From assembly GCA_022702705.1 (NCBI GenBank), contig CM040421.1, positions 73,836,121-73,900,120 on the forward strand: DNA of 64,000 nucleotides. The letters run 5' to 3'. Numbering within the stretch: position 1 is the stretch's first letter; the number at the start of each line of letters is the position of its first letter. Below the pieces are notes generated by a model. It searched no databases, was not told the DNA's origin, and saw only the letters and a list, made by a program, of their open reading frames with translations. The DNA comes from Papilionanthe hookeriana x Papilionanthe teres (taxonomy: Eukaryota; Streptophyta; Magnoliopsida; Asparagales; Orchidaceae). Both the position numbers and the translations under genes were made by a program. This document shows positions 45,601-57,165 of the stretch, piece after piece.

Positions 45601-46000
45601 ACTAAAAGAACCCTCTTAGAGACTAATGTTTATAGGGCAAATTAGTAATTCTAAAATTTTTGCTCCTATGTCTATAAATAGGGGCCATTCTTTAAATAAA
45701 TGTTATGCTCTTTCCATTGTTCACAACAGTTTTTCTCTTCTCTCTCTCTCTCTCTAACGCTATATTCCTTGGGTGTGATTTCTAGATACTCTCATATTCA
45801 ACATATATATAGGATCAAAATTTTTTAATAATCTAAAAATTATCCTTTGTTGCCACTATCATTGCATCCAGTTAAAATTTATCCATAATTTCTTTTGAGG
45901 AAGCACTCTTTCATGTAGAATAATGTTGGACGACGTTTTAAATAGATATATAATTTTGTATGAAAGATTATTGAGCGATGTAATGAAATATGATTGATTG
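45601..46000 (+). promoter_or_regulatory. Promoter-like patch: TATA box and CT tract
   Basis: TATAAATA at 45673-45680 (TCTATAAATAGGGG) is followed 60 bp later by a CT microsatellite (about 45737-45755), a usual arrangement for a plant core promoter and 5' untranslated region. No matching second LTR or downstream ORF was found, so it may be part of a solo or fragmented LTR of another family. Confidence 0.35.
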
Positions 46001-46440
46001 AAAATGAAAAATTACAAGAACCTTAACGAAAGTCAGAGCAATTAAAATTTCTAGCAAATGAAGCCAGAGGGCCAATTGACTTAACCAAGACCGGTTGATC
46101 TTAAAACCTTCTAGAATGATAAAAAGATTTAGAACAAAATCACATGAAGCTTTTTAATGACGATGACCATTGTTAATGCTCAATAATGCTCATTATATAT
46201 ATATTTTTTTTCCTAGTCACATCATTGCCTATTATTCTTAGAGGAGTTGGTGACAATTAAGCATCATCTTTAGATTAATTGTTTTTTAATCCTTCTTTTA
46301 TATGGGGTTGTCATTAGAAGAGTGCTAAAATTTTTGACACTGACCTTTACATCATAAATAAATGTAACCAATGTGTCCCTTCCCCACCCCACTGATGGGC
46401 CCTTATCTTATAAGCTCCAAAATAGTCTATTGGCTCCATC

Positions 46441-46491
46441 CACTTGATGCATGCATCCACTTGATGCATGCATCCACTTGATGCATGCATC
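46441..46491 (+). repeat. 17-bp unit in three exact tandem copies
   Basis: CACTTGATGCATGCATC repeated three times. Each unit contains the palindrome ATGCATGCAT. Confidence 0.95.
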
Positions 46492-48163
46492 CACTATCTG
46501 CAATTTTTTATTTTATTAATTTTATAATTTATATAATTATTTAGTACCATTGGAAAATGGTCTTCTTGTCAGCCCTTAGATCTCGCTGGAAAGCATAGGT
46601 TTATACACTAATTTTGGTGGAGGCCTAACCAATGTGAGAAATTGTTCTATACGTAGAACATACGCAGCGCTGTATGTGTAATAACTCCTCAAAAAACTTT
46701 CATTTCAAGATTATTGGGGAGTCATTGACAGATTATTGGTGTATTAATTTCAATAACCCAATAACCTACGCAGAACCTTTTCGATGTTATTCATATATTA
46801 TTATGAAAGTATTGTGAAATTATTAAGAAGATGCACGCATAACTGCATAAAAGTTCTCGTATGCAACAATCTCTTATCCAGTGGAGAGGGGCAGCCACCT
46901 TCTCGGAAGTAGCTATATTTCAATGATATGGCTGAACTGACGTAACAATGGTGGTCTCTCTGTTGTATTATAAGATTATATTTATGTATTTAACTTTAGA
47001 TTATGGGGTTAGCGAATGATTAGTTGTGGAATTTCTCTCAATGGGCCCGTTTGTGTTTTCTTTTGGTTCCATCAATCTCTCTCCTGTTTACTTTATTAGT
47101 TTATTTTAAATATTAGTATTATATTGCTACGCATGCATGATTTTAATGATTTTATAATTATACGAATTCATGTATAAAATAATTTCAATTTTTCTATGCG
47201 AGTAAGATAAGTTTGTTTTATACAGTGACAGAAAATAATATAATAGCATTATTGCACCTAACAAACCATAATAATTTTATCTACCTGAATACGATAAAAA
47301 ATTAATATTATAGTTCATGTTAATAGAACAGTTGTATGGACTTCCTTTCAGTTCTCATTTTTAAATTGTGACTAAATGACAAATTTTTTATTATAATACT
47401 TTTTTATTTTTATTATATTATCTCAATTGATATTAGTTAACTTGTTCATTTTAGTTTATCTTATATTTATTTATAATATTTCTGATAGCTTTCAAATGAA
47501 ATCTTATTTCCTGTGAGATGAATACAATGCCTAGAGAAGTTGATGTTTTATTATTATTGAAAATTTATAAATTCTTGAGGTATCTCTCGATACACCACCA
47601 TAATACAAGTTATTTAAGTCAGACACCATTTGAAAATATAAAAAAATCATTAATTAATTAGAAATTGATGGTTTTTCAAAGGTTAATAGGGCGTTACTTT
47701 TTTTGCTTACTGTAGATAACATTGTCGATGACTATTTTGCATTTGAAGGCTTTCATATGGGTATTAATCACGTGTTTATATCAAAAGCATAATTGTTAGT
47801 TAACCGACGGTTAATTAACAGACAAATACATATTGTTGGTTCATGCTAACAAAGTAGTCATTGGTGATCTCTTAGTTAGCTATTGGTGTAAGTAACTAAC
47901 GAGACAGTCTGTTTGTTTATTGTGCATCGATAGCCTGTTTCTCGGCTAATAGATGGCCATAGAGAAATTATAAATATATAAAAAAATCAAAGAGCATTCT
48001 TTCTTTCATTACAATTTCCACACATTCAATCATAAAATATTGTTGACCTCACTTTTGTAAGGACTTACCATACTCACCTTGCTTGTGAGAAAGACTCAAA
48101 TGTGTCCCTGATATGCCTCTGACATGTGTTGTTTTTCTATGTGTTTTATTTTCGTAAGTACGA
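46492..48163. other. Unassigned AT-rich region
   Basis: No coding. A near-palindrome TTAACCGACGGTTAA lies at about 47798-47812, followed by other CTAAC/GTTAG repeats, resembling subterminal motifs of a DNA transposon. No ends can be defined. Confidence 0.3.
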
Positions 48164-49866
48164 GCACACACTAGAGGTTCTACGCAAGTATACATATCGT
48201 TCAAGTGATACAGAGCTCTAGTGGAGTCCCATTTATCGATCTCACAAGGAAGTGAGGTAAGAGGTCCTTAGTTAAATTATAGTCTACTAATATCAAACCT
48301 TAGTTTCGAAGATCGATTTAAGTGGTTTTTCTAACAAAAACTCTTAAAGGTTGGTCTTAAGTTTAAAATAACTAATAACTACTCCTAGAGGAAAATATTA
48401 ATTCAAAAGATAACCCCTTTTTGGATGAATTGGTTTGGAGAATTTTGAGATAATAAAAACTACTATTCACATGTAATGAATTGGATAATGTAAAGGAATG
48501 AGATGCATTAAATATTCTATGTGCCAAATAAGAGCAATCCTACTCTTTATGCTCTTTTGAGTGCATAAAGAACATTGGCTAATCCAAGGTTTAGTCCCTA
48601 AATCCATGATTAGGTTGGGAGGATACTGGCTCTCACTCCAGAGCTCCCACTTCCCTTCGTCTGAAGGCTAACTCTCGTTTTAATTTCCAAACACTAGGAC
48701 TGAATTGGAGATTTTAGTCTGTCACTCTAAAATCTCCAATTCTACGCCCAATAAACCATATTTCCCTATTTATTTGAACACAACCCCCATGAACTTCACC
48801 ATCCATGGAATTTGAATGTGGTTCCACTTTGTTGAGAATTAAATTGCCCTCTCGGATCTTAATGCAATTACAACAAATTTTAACACTACAACTGGCTCTT
48901 ATTGTAATGTAAATGAAGTACAAGTAAAAACCATCACATTTATAATTAAAGTATTTTCTAACATGTATCTCAATATCCTAAACATGAATCTTACTCAATA
49001 CAAAAGAAAATTAGAATGAAAACAATGATATAATATTCTCATACCACTATTTTGAAGTAAGAATAAAGAGTAAGAAAAACATATCACAAAACACGAAGAA
49101 AATACAAAGGAAAACTTCATTTCATCAAAGCAAATCTACTAAGATAAGTGTTTACAAAATCATAAGACAATGAAGAACAAAATACTTAGCTTTTCTCCTT
49201 AAAATAAAGATGAAAATCTCTCCCACAAAGTTTGTCGCTGATCCATGCAATGCTAGTACATTCCCTAACAAATTCTCTCAAAATCCCCTATCCAATCTCT
49301 CCAAAAATGTAGAAAACTACATTTCTACTCTTATTATAAGATCTCTAATCATTCTCCACGTTGTTCCTCTCACACACACCACTTTTTCTAACATAAAATC
49401 AATTTATTATAGTGTAGGGGCGAATTTCCCAAGAGTTGCCTCAAGAATCCTTCCAAAAAGCATCCATATTCACTGTATATGGCCATTAACCGTCCAAAAT
49501 CGGGTCTAAACTATCTCATACGTCGCCGGCGTCGTTTTAGGGGCCCTCGGCGCTATTTTCACATCCTTCTCTGGATTTGGGCGTCGTTGGCTCCGATCTG
49601 CACAACGCCACCATTTCGCTCTGGTTGGCTCCGTTTCGCAAGAATTGGATTATGCATAGAAAAATATATTGAAATGTGCCAAGCTAAAATTTACTTTCTT
49701 ACTCCTTTTTTGCCCCAAATTGCACCGTTTTTGCTTCTTTTGCTTCAAAGGCCCATTTCTTGTACCTAAAACCAAAAATATGTAAAATTCATTCCTTTAA
49801 AGTGAAATATCATTAAAATTAAGCATAAAATGTATATGAAAAATCAAACATTTTTTAGGTGTGTCA
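48164..49866 (-). mobile_element. Reversed Athila-type LTR (3' LTR of a - strand element)
   Basis: On the - strand it begins TGACACACCTAAAA next to a polypurine-like tract. It has an acceptor-like TTTTTGGTTTTAG about 100 bp in, then GC-rich sequence (about 49510-49640) and TATAATAAA near 49403. It ends after ATGTATACTTGCGTAG near 48164. It shares the stem-loop block with the other LTRs (48543-48572). The exact right end on this strand is approximate. Confidence 0.7.
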
Positions 49867-49867
49867 A

Positions 49868-49880
49868 CTCCCAAAAACTT
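49868..49880 (-). other. Polypurine-like tract of the reversed element
   Basis: AAGTTTTTGGGAG on the - strand, one base before the LTR start. It is a decayed form of AAGTTTGGGGG. Confidence 0.55.
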
Positions 49881-51268
49881 AATTGTTACTTGTCCTCAAG
49901 TAACAATATAGCTTTAAAAACCAAATATGTTGACTTGTGGTTGTGGGTTTCAATAGAGTTTTTATAATTTCATCTCAGAAATATTATAGTGCAACATAGG
50001 AGAAATTCTAGCAAATCAACCTAGGACTAGAGTGTAAGAATTCTCATATTCAACTTAGGAATCCTGATTTTCTATATACTTCAAAAGTTATTGATAATTG
50101 TCAAACTAAAGATTCATAGAAAGTATAAAAATAGAATTTAATCACCTTATCTATACCAATTTGACCAATACATTTTGAAATAAGAATAAGCTTATAATTG
50201 TTTAAGTTTTTTCATTTAAAAGATTCAAGTGAAACCAGTTTTTGATTTGGCTTCTTCTCTAGCTTCTCCTCGCGTATTTTCTTTTCACTTTTCTTTTTCT
50301 TCATTTATTTATTTTGGGATCATTTTCAGTCATTTTTTTATGTGAGGATTACTATATCTGGATATGCCTTAAATAATTTTGAATTTCACTATCCCCTTTC
50401 TAAAGTCCAAAACTCAAAACTTTCCCTCACTTTTTAAAAGTGTAAGCATTAGTTTGAAAAAGGTTTCAAAAAAGGCTTAATTCTCATTAAATATAAATCT
50501 AAGAATTTTAGCTTTTCATATATTCATCTCCTTTCTGCCATAAATAGCAAAATCATTTTCCCAATATTTCCTACAAAATATCTTAACTCTAGAACAATTT
50601 CTTCACATAGGATTTCAACTAAGTTATTTTTCTAACATTTCTAAAATCAAAATTATAGTAACTTATAGGTAACACCACATACCACAAGTCATTTTAAAAG
50701 TGATATCAAATTAAATACAGGCTACTGAGGATAAATAAAGTTATGTTTTTAAAAATTTTGTTCCCCCCAAACTTGAATTTTTAAAAATTTTGCAATTAAT
50801 TCCATATAATGTAGTAGGAAGAAAAAGTAAAAGCTGAATCTACTAAATACTACAATATCCTATAAAATTAATATACATGCATTATCATGATAAAATGACT
50901 ACAGGAGAAAGTAAATCTAATCTAAAACATGCTTGCTATAATATGAAACTAAAAGGAAGTATACTCACTTTAAAATATTTTTTCTTCCTATCCCCAAACT
51001 TGATTTTTTTAACATAAATAACATTCGATACAGATAATATAAGTAGGAAAAAAAATAGTTCAGAAATTTTATCTACCATAAGTGTATATCAAAAACATCT
51101 ACAAGTATTCATCAGGACAGAACAATATGTAGCAAAAAGTAAATCTAAACAAAATTCGCAAGAATAAAATTGACTAAACAAAAATCTAAATAGCACAGCA
51201 GGTATTAGCATATGAATATAAAAATGTTCTTCAAGTCCTATATAAAGTTGTAACACACAAACAAATAC
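49881..51268 (-). other. 3' internal region of the reversed element
   Basis: On the - strand it repeats the layout of 36023-37269: an AT-rich stretch with GGCATATCCAGATATAGTAATCC (about 50344-50366), a GAAGAAGC.. stretch, AATCAAAAACTGGTTTCACT and two CAAGTTTGGGG tracts (50765-50775, 50995-51003). No coding. Confidence 0.55.
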
Positions 51269-51376
51269 ACACAATAAGTTTATGGGCATTTCATTTCTTC
51301 TAGAAATAATACCTACTCCCTGACATCGATCACATGTTTTAATATATCTACTTACACCCCTAAAACAATTAGACAA
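51269..51376 (-). pseudogene. Integrase relic of a deleted Athila-type element
   Basis: About 36 codons read SRYIKTCDRCQGVGIISRRN, the end of the integrase zinc finger. The same motif in the intact element is RYIKTCNKCQRVGNISRKN (58888-58945). The sequence is flanked directly by the 3' internal region on one side and a primer-binding site on the other, so most of gag-pol has been deleted. Confidence 0.8.
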
Positions 51377-51422
51377 ATATAATCTACATTGTAAAATTTT
51401 ATGTACAATTCTCTGATCCCCA

Positions 51423-51440
51423 ATAAATGCAACGGCGCCA
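51423..51440 (-). other. Altered primer-binding site of the reversed element
   Basis: On the - strand the sequence is TGGCGCCGTTGC, then seven extra bases (ATTTATT), then GGGGA. The intact site at 54441-54458 has only C between these blocks. It lies 64 bp from the integrase relic. Confidence 0.65.
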
Positions 51441-52245
51441 AAAACTTGGTACCGTCCGGTAAATGCGCTTATGATTTTGATATGAAACTTATGATTTTAT
51501 AATATGAGATACTACGCAAGTTTACGTATCATTTATCAAGTATTATAAGACTTTCTGATTAAGTCCCGAGATATCGAACCCACAGGGAAAATATGAAAAT
51601 TTTTAAAGAAATCTGAAAATTATCTTTTTACTTTCTTTAATTGTTTTTGAAAAAGTATGTCTTGATTTTGAAAAGTTTTGAAAGTTGATTTGTTTTTTAA
51701 AATTTCCTTAATAAAATGTTAAGCAATAAAATTAAAATTATAATAACTGATAACACTGGATGTAAAATACTATTAACTAGAATATCTTTTTCTTTCCTTT
51801 TATGAAGTAGTACTAATTCTTAAAGTATTGTTGTGGAAGTATTTAAATTTGTTGTGACAGATAGAAGCAAATGTGTTCTTTACCCTTACTTGGTTCTATA
51901 AAGAACATATGTTAATTTGAAATTTTTATTATTTTGAACATGGTTAGGCAGGGAAGATACCAGTCTCTCACTCTAGAGTTCCCTCGATTCCCACCACCTG
52001 AGGGCTAACTTCTCATAACATAACTCAAAATTTCAAACCAAATTAGGGGGTTTTAGCCTGTCACTCTAAAATCCTATAATTTTACTCCCTTTCATAAAAA
52101 TATCTTCTAATATTACATTCAATTATATGGACTACAATTCTCACCCATATAATTGCATGTGATTCTTACTAACTTTTATTAGAATATTTTAGCGTCCAAA
52201 TTATGTAATGAGTTTCTTAGGAAGATAACAAATTTTTGTTCTAGA
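51441..52245 (-). mobile_element. Truncated reversed Athila-type LTR (R-U5 part)
   Basis: On the - strand it ends with TCCCTGTGGGTTCGATATCT and ACGTAAACTTGCGTAGTA, like the other LTRs, and contains the stem-loop block (51874-51907) and a TTTAGAGTGACAGGCTAAAA block. The U3 part with palindromes and TATA box is missing; at about 52245 it meets 3' internal-type sequence. Confidence 0.6.
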
Positions 52246-52889
52246 AATGGAATAGTCTAATTTAGAAAAAATTTCAGTATTTAAAACTAACTTAAAGTTT
52301 AGAAAGTTCTTAAGTAAAGAAAAATGACAAATATAAGTCTCTATCTATTTCAAAAATAATTGTAGATTCTTCAAAATTTATGATTCAAACATTTATTTTT
52401 CTCACTTAAAAATCTTTATTTAAAAAATAATTTTACTTACTATATTATAACCTTAAGTTTTAGATTTTCTCTGAACTTATATCTTAAACTTTAGGTATGA
52501 AATCAATTTTTGATTATGTCATTAAATCCTCAAGCTTCTCCTCCCTTTTCATATATTATTTTTCAATTTTTCTTTTCTTCTTCTCTCTCTTTTTTTATTT
52601 TTTATTTTTTATTTTTTATAAGGCAAGGATTACTATATCTGGATAGACCTTTAATGATTTTGAATTCCATCATTCCATTTAAAATAAAGATCAGATTTAT
52701 GTCTTTCACTTAAAAATCATAATAATAGTATCTGAAAATTACATTTCAATAAAAAAAATTTAAGCTTTGAAGAATAAAAGTCAAATCTTCTATTTATCCA
52801 AAAATACAAAACTTCTTACTAAAGATAGTTTAACTTTATTTAACACTTCTTCATTAAGAAAATTTTAACTTTAAGTTTTTCATGATTAC
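52246..52889 (-). other. Reversed 3' internal fragment of an Athila-type element
   Basis: The - strand reads GGTCTATCCAGATATAGTAA, then an AAAAAT-rich stretch and GAGGAGAAGCTTGAGG, as at 36828-36900. It is cut on the right by the + strand LTR at 52890. Confidence 0.55.
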
Positions 52890-53068
52890 TGATCACAAAA
52901 AAATATGTTAAGAAATTCATACCTATTTTTTATGAAATTGCACTTTAAAGAAATATATTTTCTTTATTTTATTGCAGGAACGAAGATTTATAAGTGATGG
53001 AAGAAAAAAAGCATAAAATATAGCAAAATTAGATCAAAAAGGAAGAAATACATGCAAAATGAACTAAG

Positions 53069-53241
53069 TCGCCGACGGCGAAATCGAGCCCGCCGACGGC
53101 GAGATTATAAAGAGAATTTCTTAAAGGTTTGCAACTACCTCGCCGACAGCGAGCCCGAGCCCGCCGACAGTGAGATAGTGCGGTTTGAAGACCTTCTAGA
53201 AGCCCCACTGACAGTGAGGTCGTTTCTCGCCAACGGCGAGA
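53069..53241. repeat. CGCCGAC(A/G)GCG palindrome cluster in the LTR
   Basis: Five to six copies of a near-palindrome of the form CTCGCCGACGGCGAG or its variants (GTCGCCGACGGCGA, CCGCCGACGGCGAG, CTCGCCGACAGCGAG, CCGCCGACAGTGAG, CTCGCCAACGGCGAG) within 170 bp, just upstream of the TATA box. Confidence 0.88.
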
Positions 53242-53331
53242 CTGTTCAAAATGTCAGATACATTGAACCTGGACACTTTTTTAAGATGTGCTTAAGTACC
53301 CCTTGGACCTTTGTCTACCTCTATAAATAGA

Positions 53332-53339
53332 GGACGAAT
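53332..53339 (+). promoter_or_regulatory. TATA box of the right-hand Athila-type LTR
   Basis: TATAAATA in CTCTATAAATAGAGG, a context shared with the left LTR, 90 bp after the palindrome cluster. Confidence 0.75.
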
Positions 53340-54004
53340 TTTAGTATGTAGTGTGTCTATTTTAGAAGTCTTAGAGTATTCTATTAGTGTGCTTTTGAGT
53401 CTAAGTTGAAGTTTAGTGTGAGTAAGTGTAAGTAGTGAGTTAAGAAGTGTGTTGTACTAGAAGGAAAAGTCAAAGGAACTTCAAGGAGTCTGCTTGGAGA
53501 GGAAATTGAGATAAGTATCTTTGTTTATTGTTGTTAACTTTAAATGAAATCCATGTTTTGTTTAATTCCCATGCATTCTGAGTAGTTTTCTTAGTCTTTC
53601 TCCTTGTTTATGAAATTATGTGAATTGATGAAATTAAATAGAAGTGCCAAATATATTAAAATAAATTGTGATAATTTTTTACTTAAAACTTAATTTACTT
53701 TCAATCTGGCCAATTGAATTGTTAAAATATGTTGAATTATCAACTATAGTAAAGATTACATCCAATATTCGTGGAAGTCAAAAGCCTTGGAAGGAGGGTG
53801 CAAATAAATAGGGAAATATTATTTATCGGACGTAGAATTGGACATTTTAGTGTGACGGACAAAAATATTCAATTTGGTCCTATTATTTGAGAGTTGAAGT
53901 GTAGATGTTAGCCCTCGAGTGAGGGGAACGTGGGAGCTACGAAGTGGTCGCAAGTATCCTCCCGACCTAGCCGCGATTCGGTAATCAAGCATAGGACTAG
54001 TCAA

Positions 54005-54038
54005 TGTTCTTTGCACTCGGACCAAAGGGTAAAGAATA
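54005..54038 (+). other. Candidate RNA stem-loop in the 5' LTR
   Basis: Same 10-bp stem as at 38765-38798 (TGTTCTTTGC with GTAAAGAATA); the loop differs by three bases. Confidence 0.6.
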
Positions 54039-54393
54039 GGAATGCTCCTATTTGTCACAATACAATGAAAAAAATCTATTTGAATTCATCATTCACTTAA
54101 GTTTCTAAAAACAAGGGGAAGGATACTTTTTTTAAAATCTTTAAATCAACTTTATTTAAAGCATTAGTTTACTTTAGATCGCTTTAGTTAAGTATTCTAA
54201 TTTCTGTATACTATATTAGTAAGTAAATCCTTTAAATTTAGCTGTTACAAATCTTTTAAAACTTCCCTGTGGGATCGATAACTAGGACTCTACTAGAGCC
54301 CTGTATTACTTGATACGAAACGTATACTTGCGTAGAATCCACATTATACATTCCATCATAAAATTAAATATATATTAAGCGGGATCAAGTTTT

Positions 54394-54458
54394 TGGTGCC
54401 GTTGCTATTTTTGTAAACATTAAAAAGTGGGTCAAGTTTTTGGCGCCGTTGCCGGGGA
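54394..54458 (+). other. Intact and degenerate primer-binding sites in tandem
   Basis: TGGCGCCGTTGCCGGGGA at 54441-54458 is the site used by Athila-type elements (tRNA-Asp-type primer). A second, decayed version preceded by the same ATCAAGTTTT context lies 47 bp upstream (TGGTGCCGTTGC at 54394-54405), showing that the LTR-primer-site junction was duplicated. Confidence 0.85.
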
Positions 54459-54517
54459 AGTAAATAAATTATTTACTAGAGTAACATACTATTTTAAAAT
54501 TTATTTTACAAAATTGT

Positions 54518-55930
54518 ATGCGTAAATTTGGAAACGAAAATTTAATACCTTACGATTCAGAATTAGAGCGTACAATTAAAAGAATTAGAAAACAAAAAAG
54601 AGAAATTAAAAATTTAACACAAATGGCGAATATTCCTGAAAATGAAAATATCAATCAACAGAGACCATTAAGAGATTATGCCAACCCTACATTAGATGAA
54701 ATTCATTTAACTATTCAAAACCCTAATGTAGCTGCTAACTCATTTGAACTTAAACCTGCAATTATCCAAATTGTACAAAACAATCAATTTGGTCGTTCAC
54801 CTAGTGAAGATCCTAATTTACATCTTGCTAGTTTTTTAGAACTATGTGCTACTTTCAAATATGAAGGAGTATCTAACGATGCTACTAGACTTAGACTTTT
54901 TTTCTTTTTTTAAGGGATAAGGCTAAAATGTGGTTAAATTCGTTAGCACCTAGATCTATTAAAACTTAGGGAGAGTTATCACAAAAATTTCTATCCAAAT
55001 ATTTTCCACCATCTAAAACTGCTAAGCTTAGAAATGATATAACTTCTTTTAGTCAGTTTGATGGAGAATCAATATATGAAGCTTGGGAGAGATTTAAAGA
55101 ACTTCTTAGGAAATACCCACATCATGTGTTACCAGATTGGTTAATTATTCGAACTTTCTATAATGGATTAGTAGGATCTCTTAGATCAATCATCGATGTT
55201 GCTGCTGGAGGATCATTAATGGCAAAAACCATTTGATGAAGCCTATGCACTAATCGAAGAAATGGCTACCAATAATTTTCAATGGCTCCGTTGATAGAAT
55301 GAATCCGAAAAAGATAGCCGATATTCATGAAAATGATGCAATATCTATGTTAGCTTCTCAAATCGCTGCTATATCTAAAAAATTAGATCATTTTGAAATG
55401 AATTACTCTCCAACTATATTAGAAGAAAACTCATCTGTACAACTTATAAAATCTCAACCTTCATATGAAACTATGAATGCTGTTAATAACAAACCCAATA
55501 ATCCTTATGCGAATTATTATAATCCTGGATGGAAAAATCATTCTAATTTTAATTGGAATAATAATACAACTAATCAATCATGGATGAACAACATAACACA
55601 ACCATTAGGAAATCCCTCTAACCAAGGAAATTCTAATTATAAACCTAGTTATCCACCTGGATTTAATAATAATAACCCTCAATTTAAAGATAAGAAATTA
55701 TCTATAGAAGAATTAATATTAAATATGGGTCAACATTTACAAAATCAAGGAAATCAATTACAAAATCAAGGAAATCAATTACAAATACAAGGAAACCAAT
55801 TACAAAATCAAGGAACAACTATTAAAAATATTGAAACTCAACTTGGACATATCGCTACCGCGCTTAATAATAGAATACCTGGAACATTTCCTAGTAATGT
55901 GGAAATAAATCCCAAAGACAAAGGAAAGTA
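54518..55930 (+). pseudogene. gag: gag of the right-hand Athila-type element
   Basis: Gag is the structural protein of the particle. The first frame (54518-54913) contains the Athila gag opening RPLRDYANPTLDEIHLTI, then ANSFELKPAIIQIVQNNQFG, EDPNLHLASFLELCATFKYE and DATRLRLF. A frameshift in a T-run (about 54897-54912) and an in-frame TAG at 54968 follow. The homology goes on as FPPSKTAKLRNDITSFSQFD, GESIYEAWERFKELLRKYPH and HVLPDWLIIRTFYNGL. The last frame (55299-55931) has NPYANYYNPGWKNHSNFNW, YPPGFNNNNPQF and a four-fold LQNQGNQ repeat likely to form a helix. No CCHC knuckle is seen, which is usual for Athila. Confidence 0.88.
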
Positions 55931-56012
55931 ACAAATTAAAGCAATACAATTATGAAGTGGAAAAGAATTAGAACCTCGAATTCAGAAAGAACTTGAAAGT
56001 CAAAAAGAGGAA

Positions 56013-56862
56013 GTGGAAATCGAAAAGGAAAAGAATCAACAAGATCTGAACTTAGAGAATCCTTTAATACCAATGAAAATTTCTGTTGAAAAACCTCCAC
56101 CATCATGTCCTCAACGACTAAATCAACATAAAAAAGATAAACAGTTTGTTAAATTCCTTGAAATTCTGAAGAAATTAACAATAAATAATCCTTTCGTAGA
56201 AGCTTTAGAACAGATGCCAAACTATGTAAAATTCATGAAAGATATTTTAAATAAAAAAAAGAAAATTTACCGATAATGAAACGGTCGCACTTAGTGAGGA
56301 GTGTAGTGCTATTATTCGAAAAAGCTTCCCGAAAAATTAAAAGATCCCGGTAGTTTTACTATACCTCGCGCTATTGGAGAAAAATTCTATGGAAAAGCTT
56401 TGTGTGACTTAGGAGCAAGCATCAATCTAATGCCTCTATCAATTTTTAAGAGATTAGGATTGGGAGAAATTTCACCTACTTCGGTAACCCTTCGGCTAGC
56501 TGATCGTTACGTTACATATCCTAAGGGAGTTATTGAAGATGTTTTAGTAAAAGTGGATAAATTTATCTTCCCCGTAGATTTTATTGTTTTAGATATGGAA
56601 GAAGATAAAGAAATTTCTATCATCTTAGGAAGACCATTTTTAGCCACTCGGGAAAGCTATGATTGATGTTCAGAAAGGAGAATTAACTATGAGATTAAAT
56701 GACCAAAAAGTTACTTTTAATATTGCTAAATCAATGAAATATCCTGCGCTAGAAAAAGATGATGAGTGTTTTCGAATGGAAGTACTCGGTCATTTACAAA
56801 AAGAAAATTTTAAGGAATATTATGAAGAAAAATTAGAAAAAGAAAATACTCGAATTAATTGA
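56013..56862 (+). pseudogene. Protease region of the right-hand Athila-type element
   Basis: A linker (56013-56276, PPPSCPQRLNQHKKDKQFVK) leads to KKLPEKLKDPGSFTIP-like code across a frame change, then the aspartic protease. Its active site is CDLGASINLMPLSIFKRLGL (Asp 56406-56408; D-L-G-A in place of D-T-G-A is normal for this lineage), with IIEDVLVKVDKF-type sequence and IILGRPFLATRE. A frameshift at about 56660 follows, then IDVQKGELTMRLNDQKVTFN to 56862. The linker to RT (56863-57165) has two or three more breaks. Confidence 0.85.
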
Positions 56863-57165
56863 AAAAGCCGATATAAATGAAGAACTAGATTATATTCAAG
56901 AGAAATTTGAATTTTTGGATAATACGGAAAACACCGAAAAAAATATAGTTCCATTAATTATTAAACCTCCCGAACTTGAGTTAAAAATGTTACCTAATCA
57001 TTTGAAATATGCTTACTTAGGTAATTCTTCAACTCTACCAGCTTATTATTTCATCCGAATTAAATGAATCTCAAGAACAAAAACTTTTAGATACCTTAAA
57101 AAAATATAAGAAAATCGTTGGTTGGACTTTAGCGAGATATTAAAGGAATTAGTCCTTCAATCCGT

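Larger units (their letters stand above)
52890..54434 (+). mobile_element. 5' LTR of the right-hand Athila-type element
   Basis: It starts TGATCACAAAAAAATATG. Motifs run in the same order as in 37285-39149: acceptor-like TTTATTTTATTGCAGG (AG at 52976-52977), a palindrome cluster, a TATA box, the stem-loop block, TCCCTGTGGGATCGATAAC and ACGTATACTTGCGTAG. The right end is uncertain between 54358 and 54434. I place it at the CA of GGGTCA, 6 bp before the intact primer site, because that spacing is typical. Confidence 0.72.

Noticed and set aside
47790..47960. End of a second CACTA-like transposon
   Set aside because: A near-palindrome and GTTAG repeats are present, but no defined termini or target repeat.
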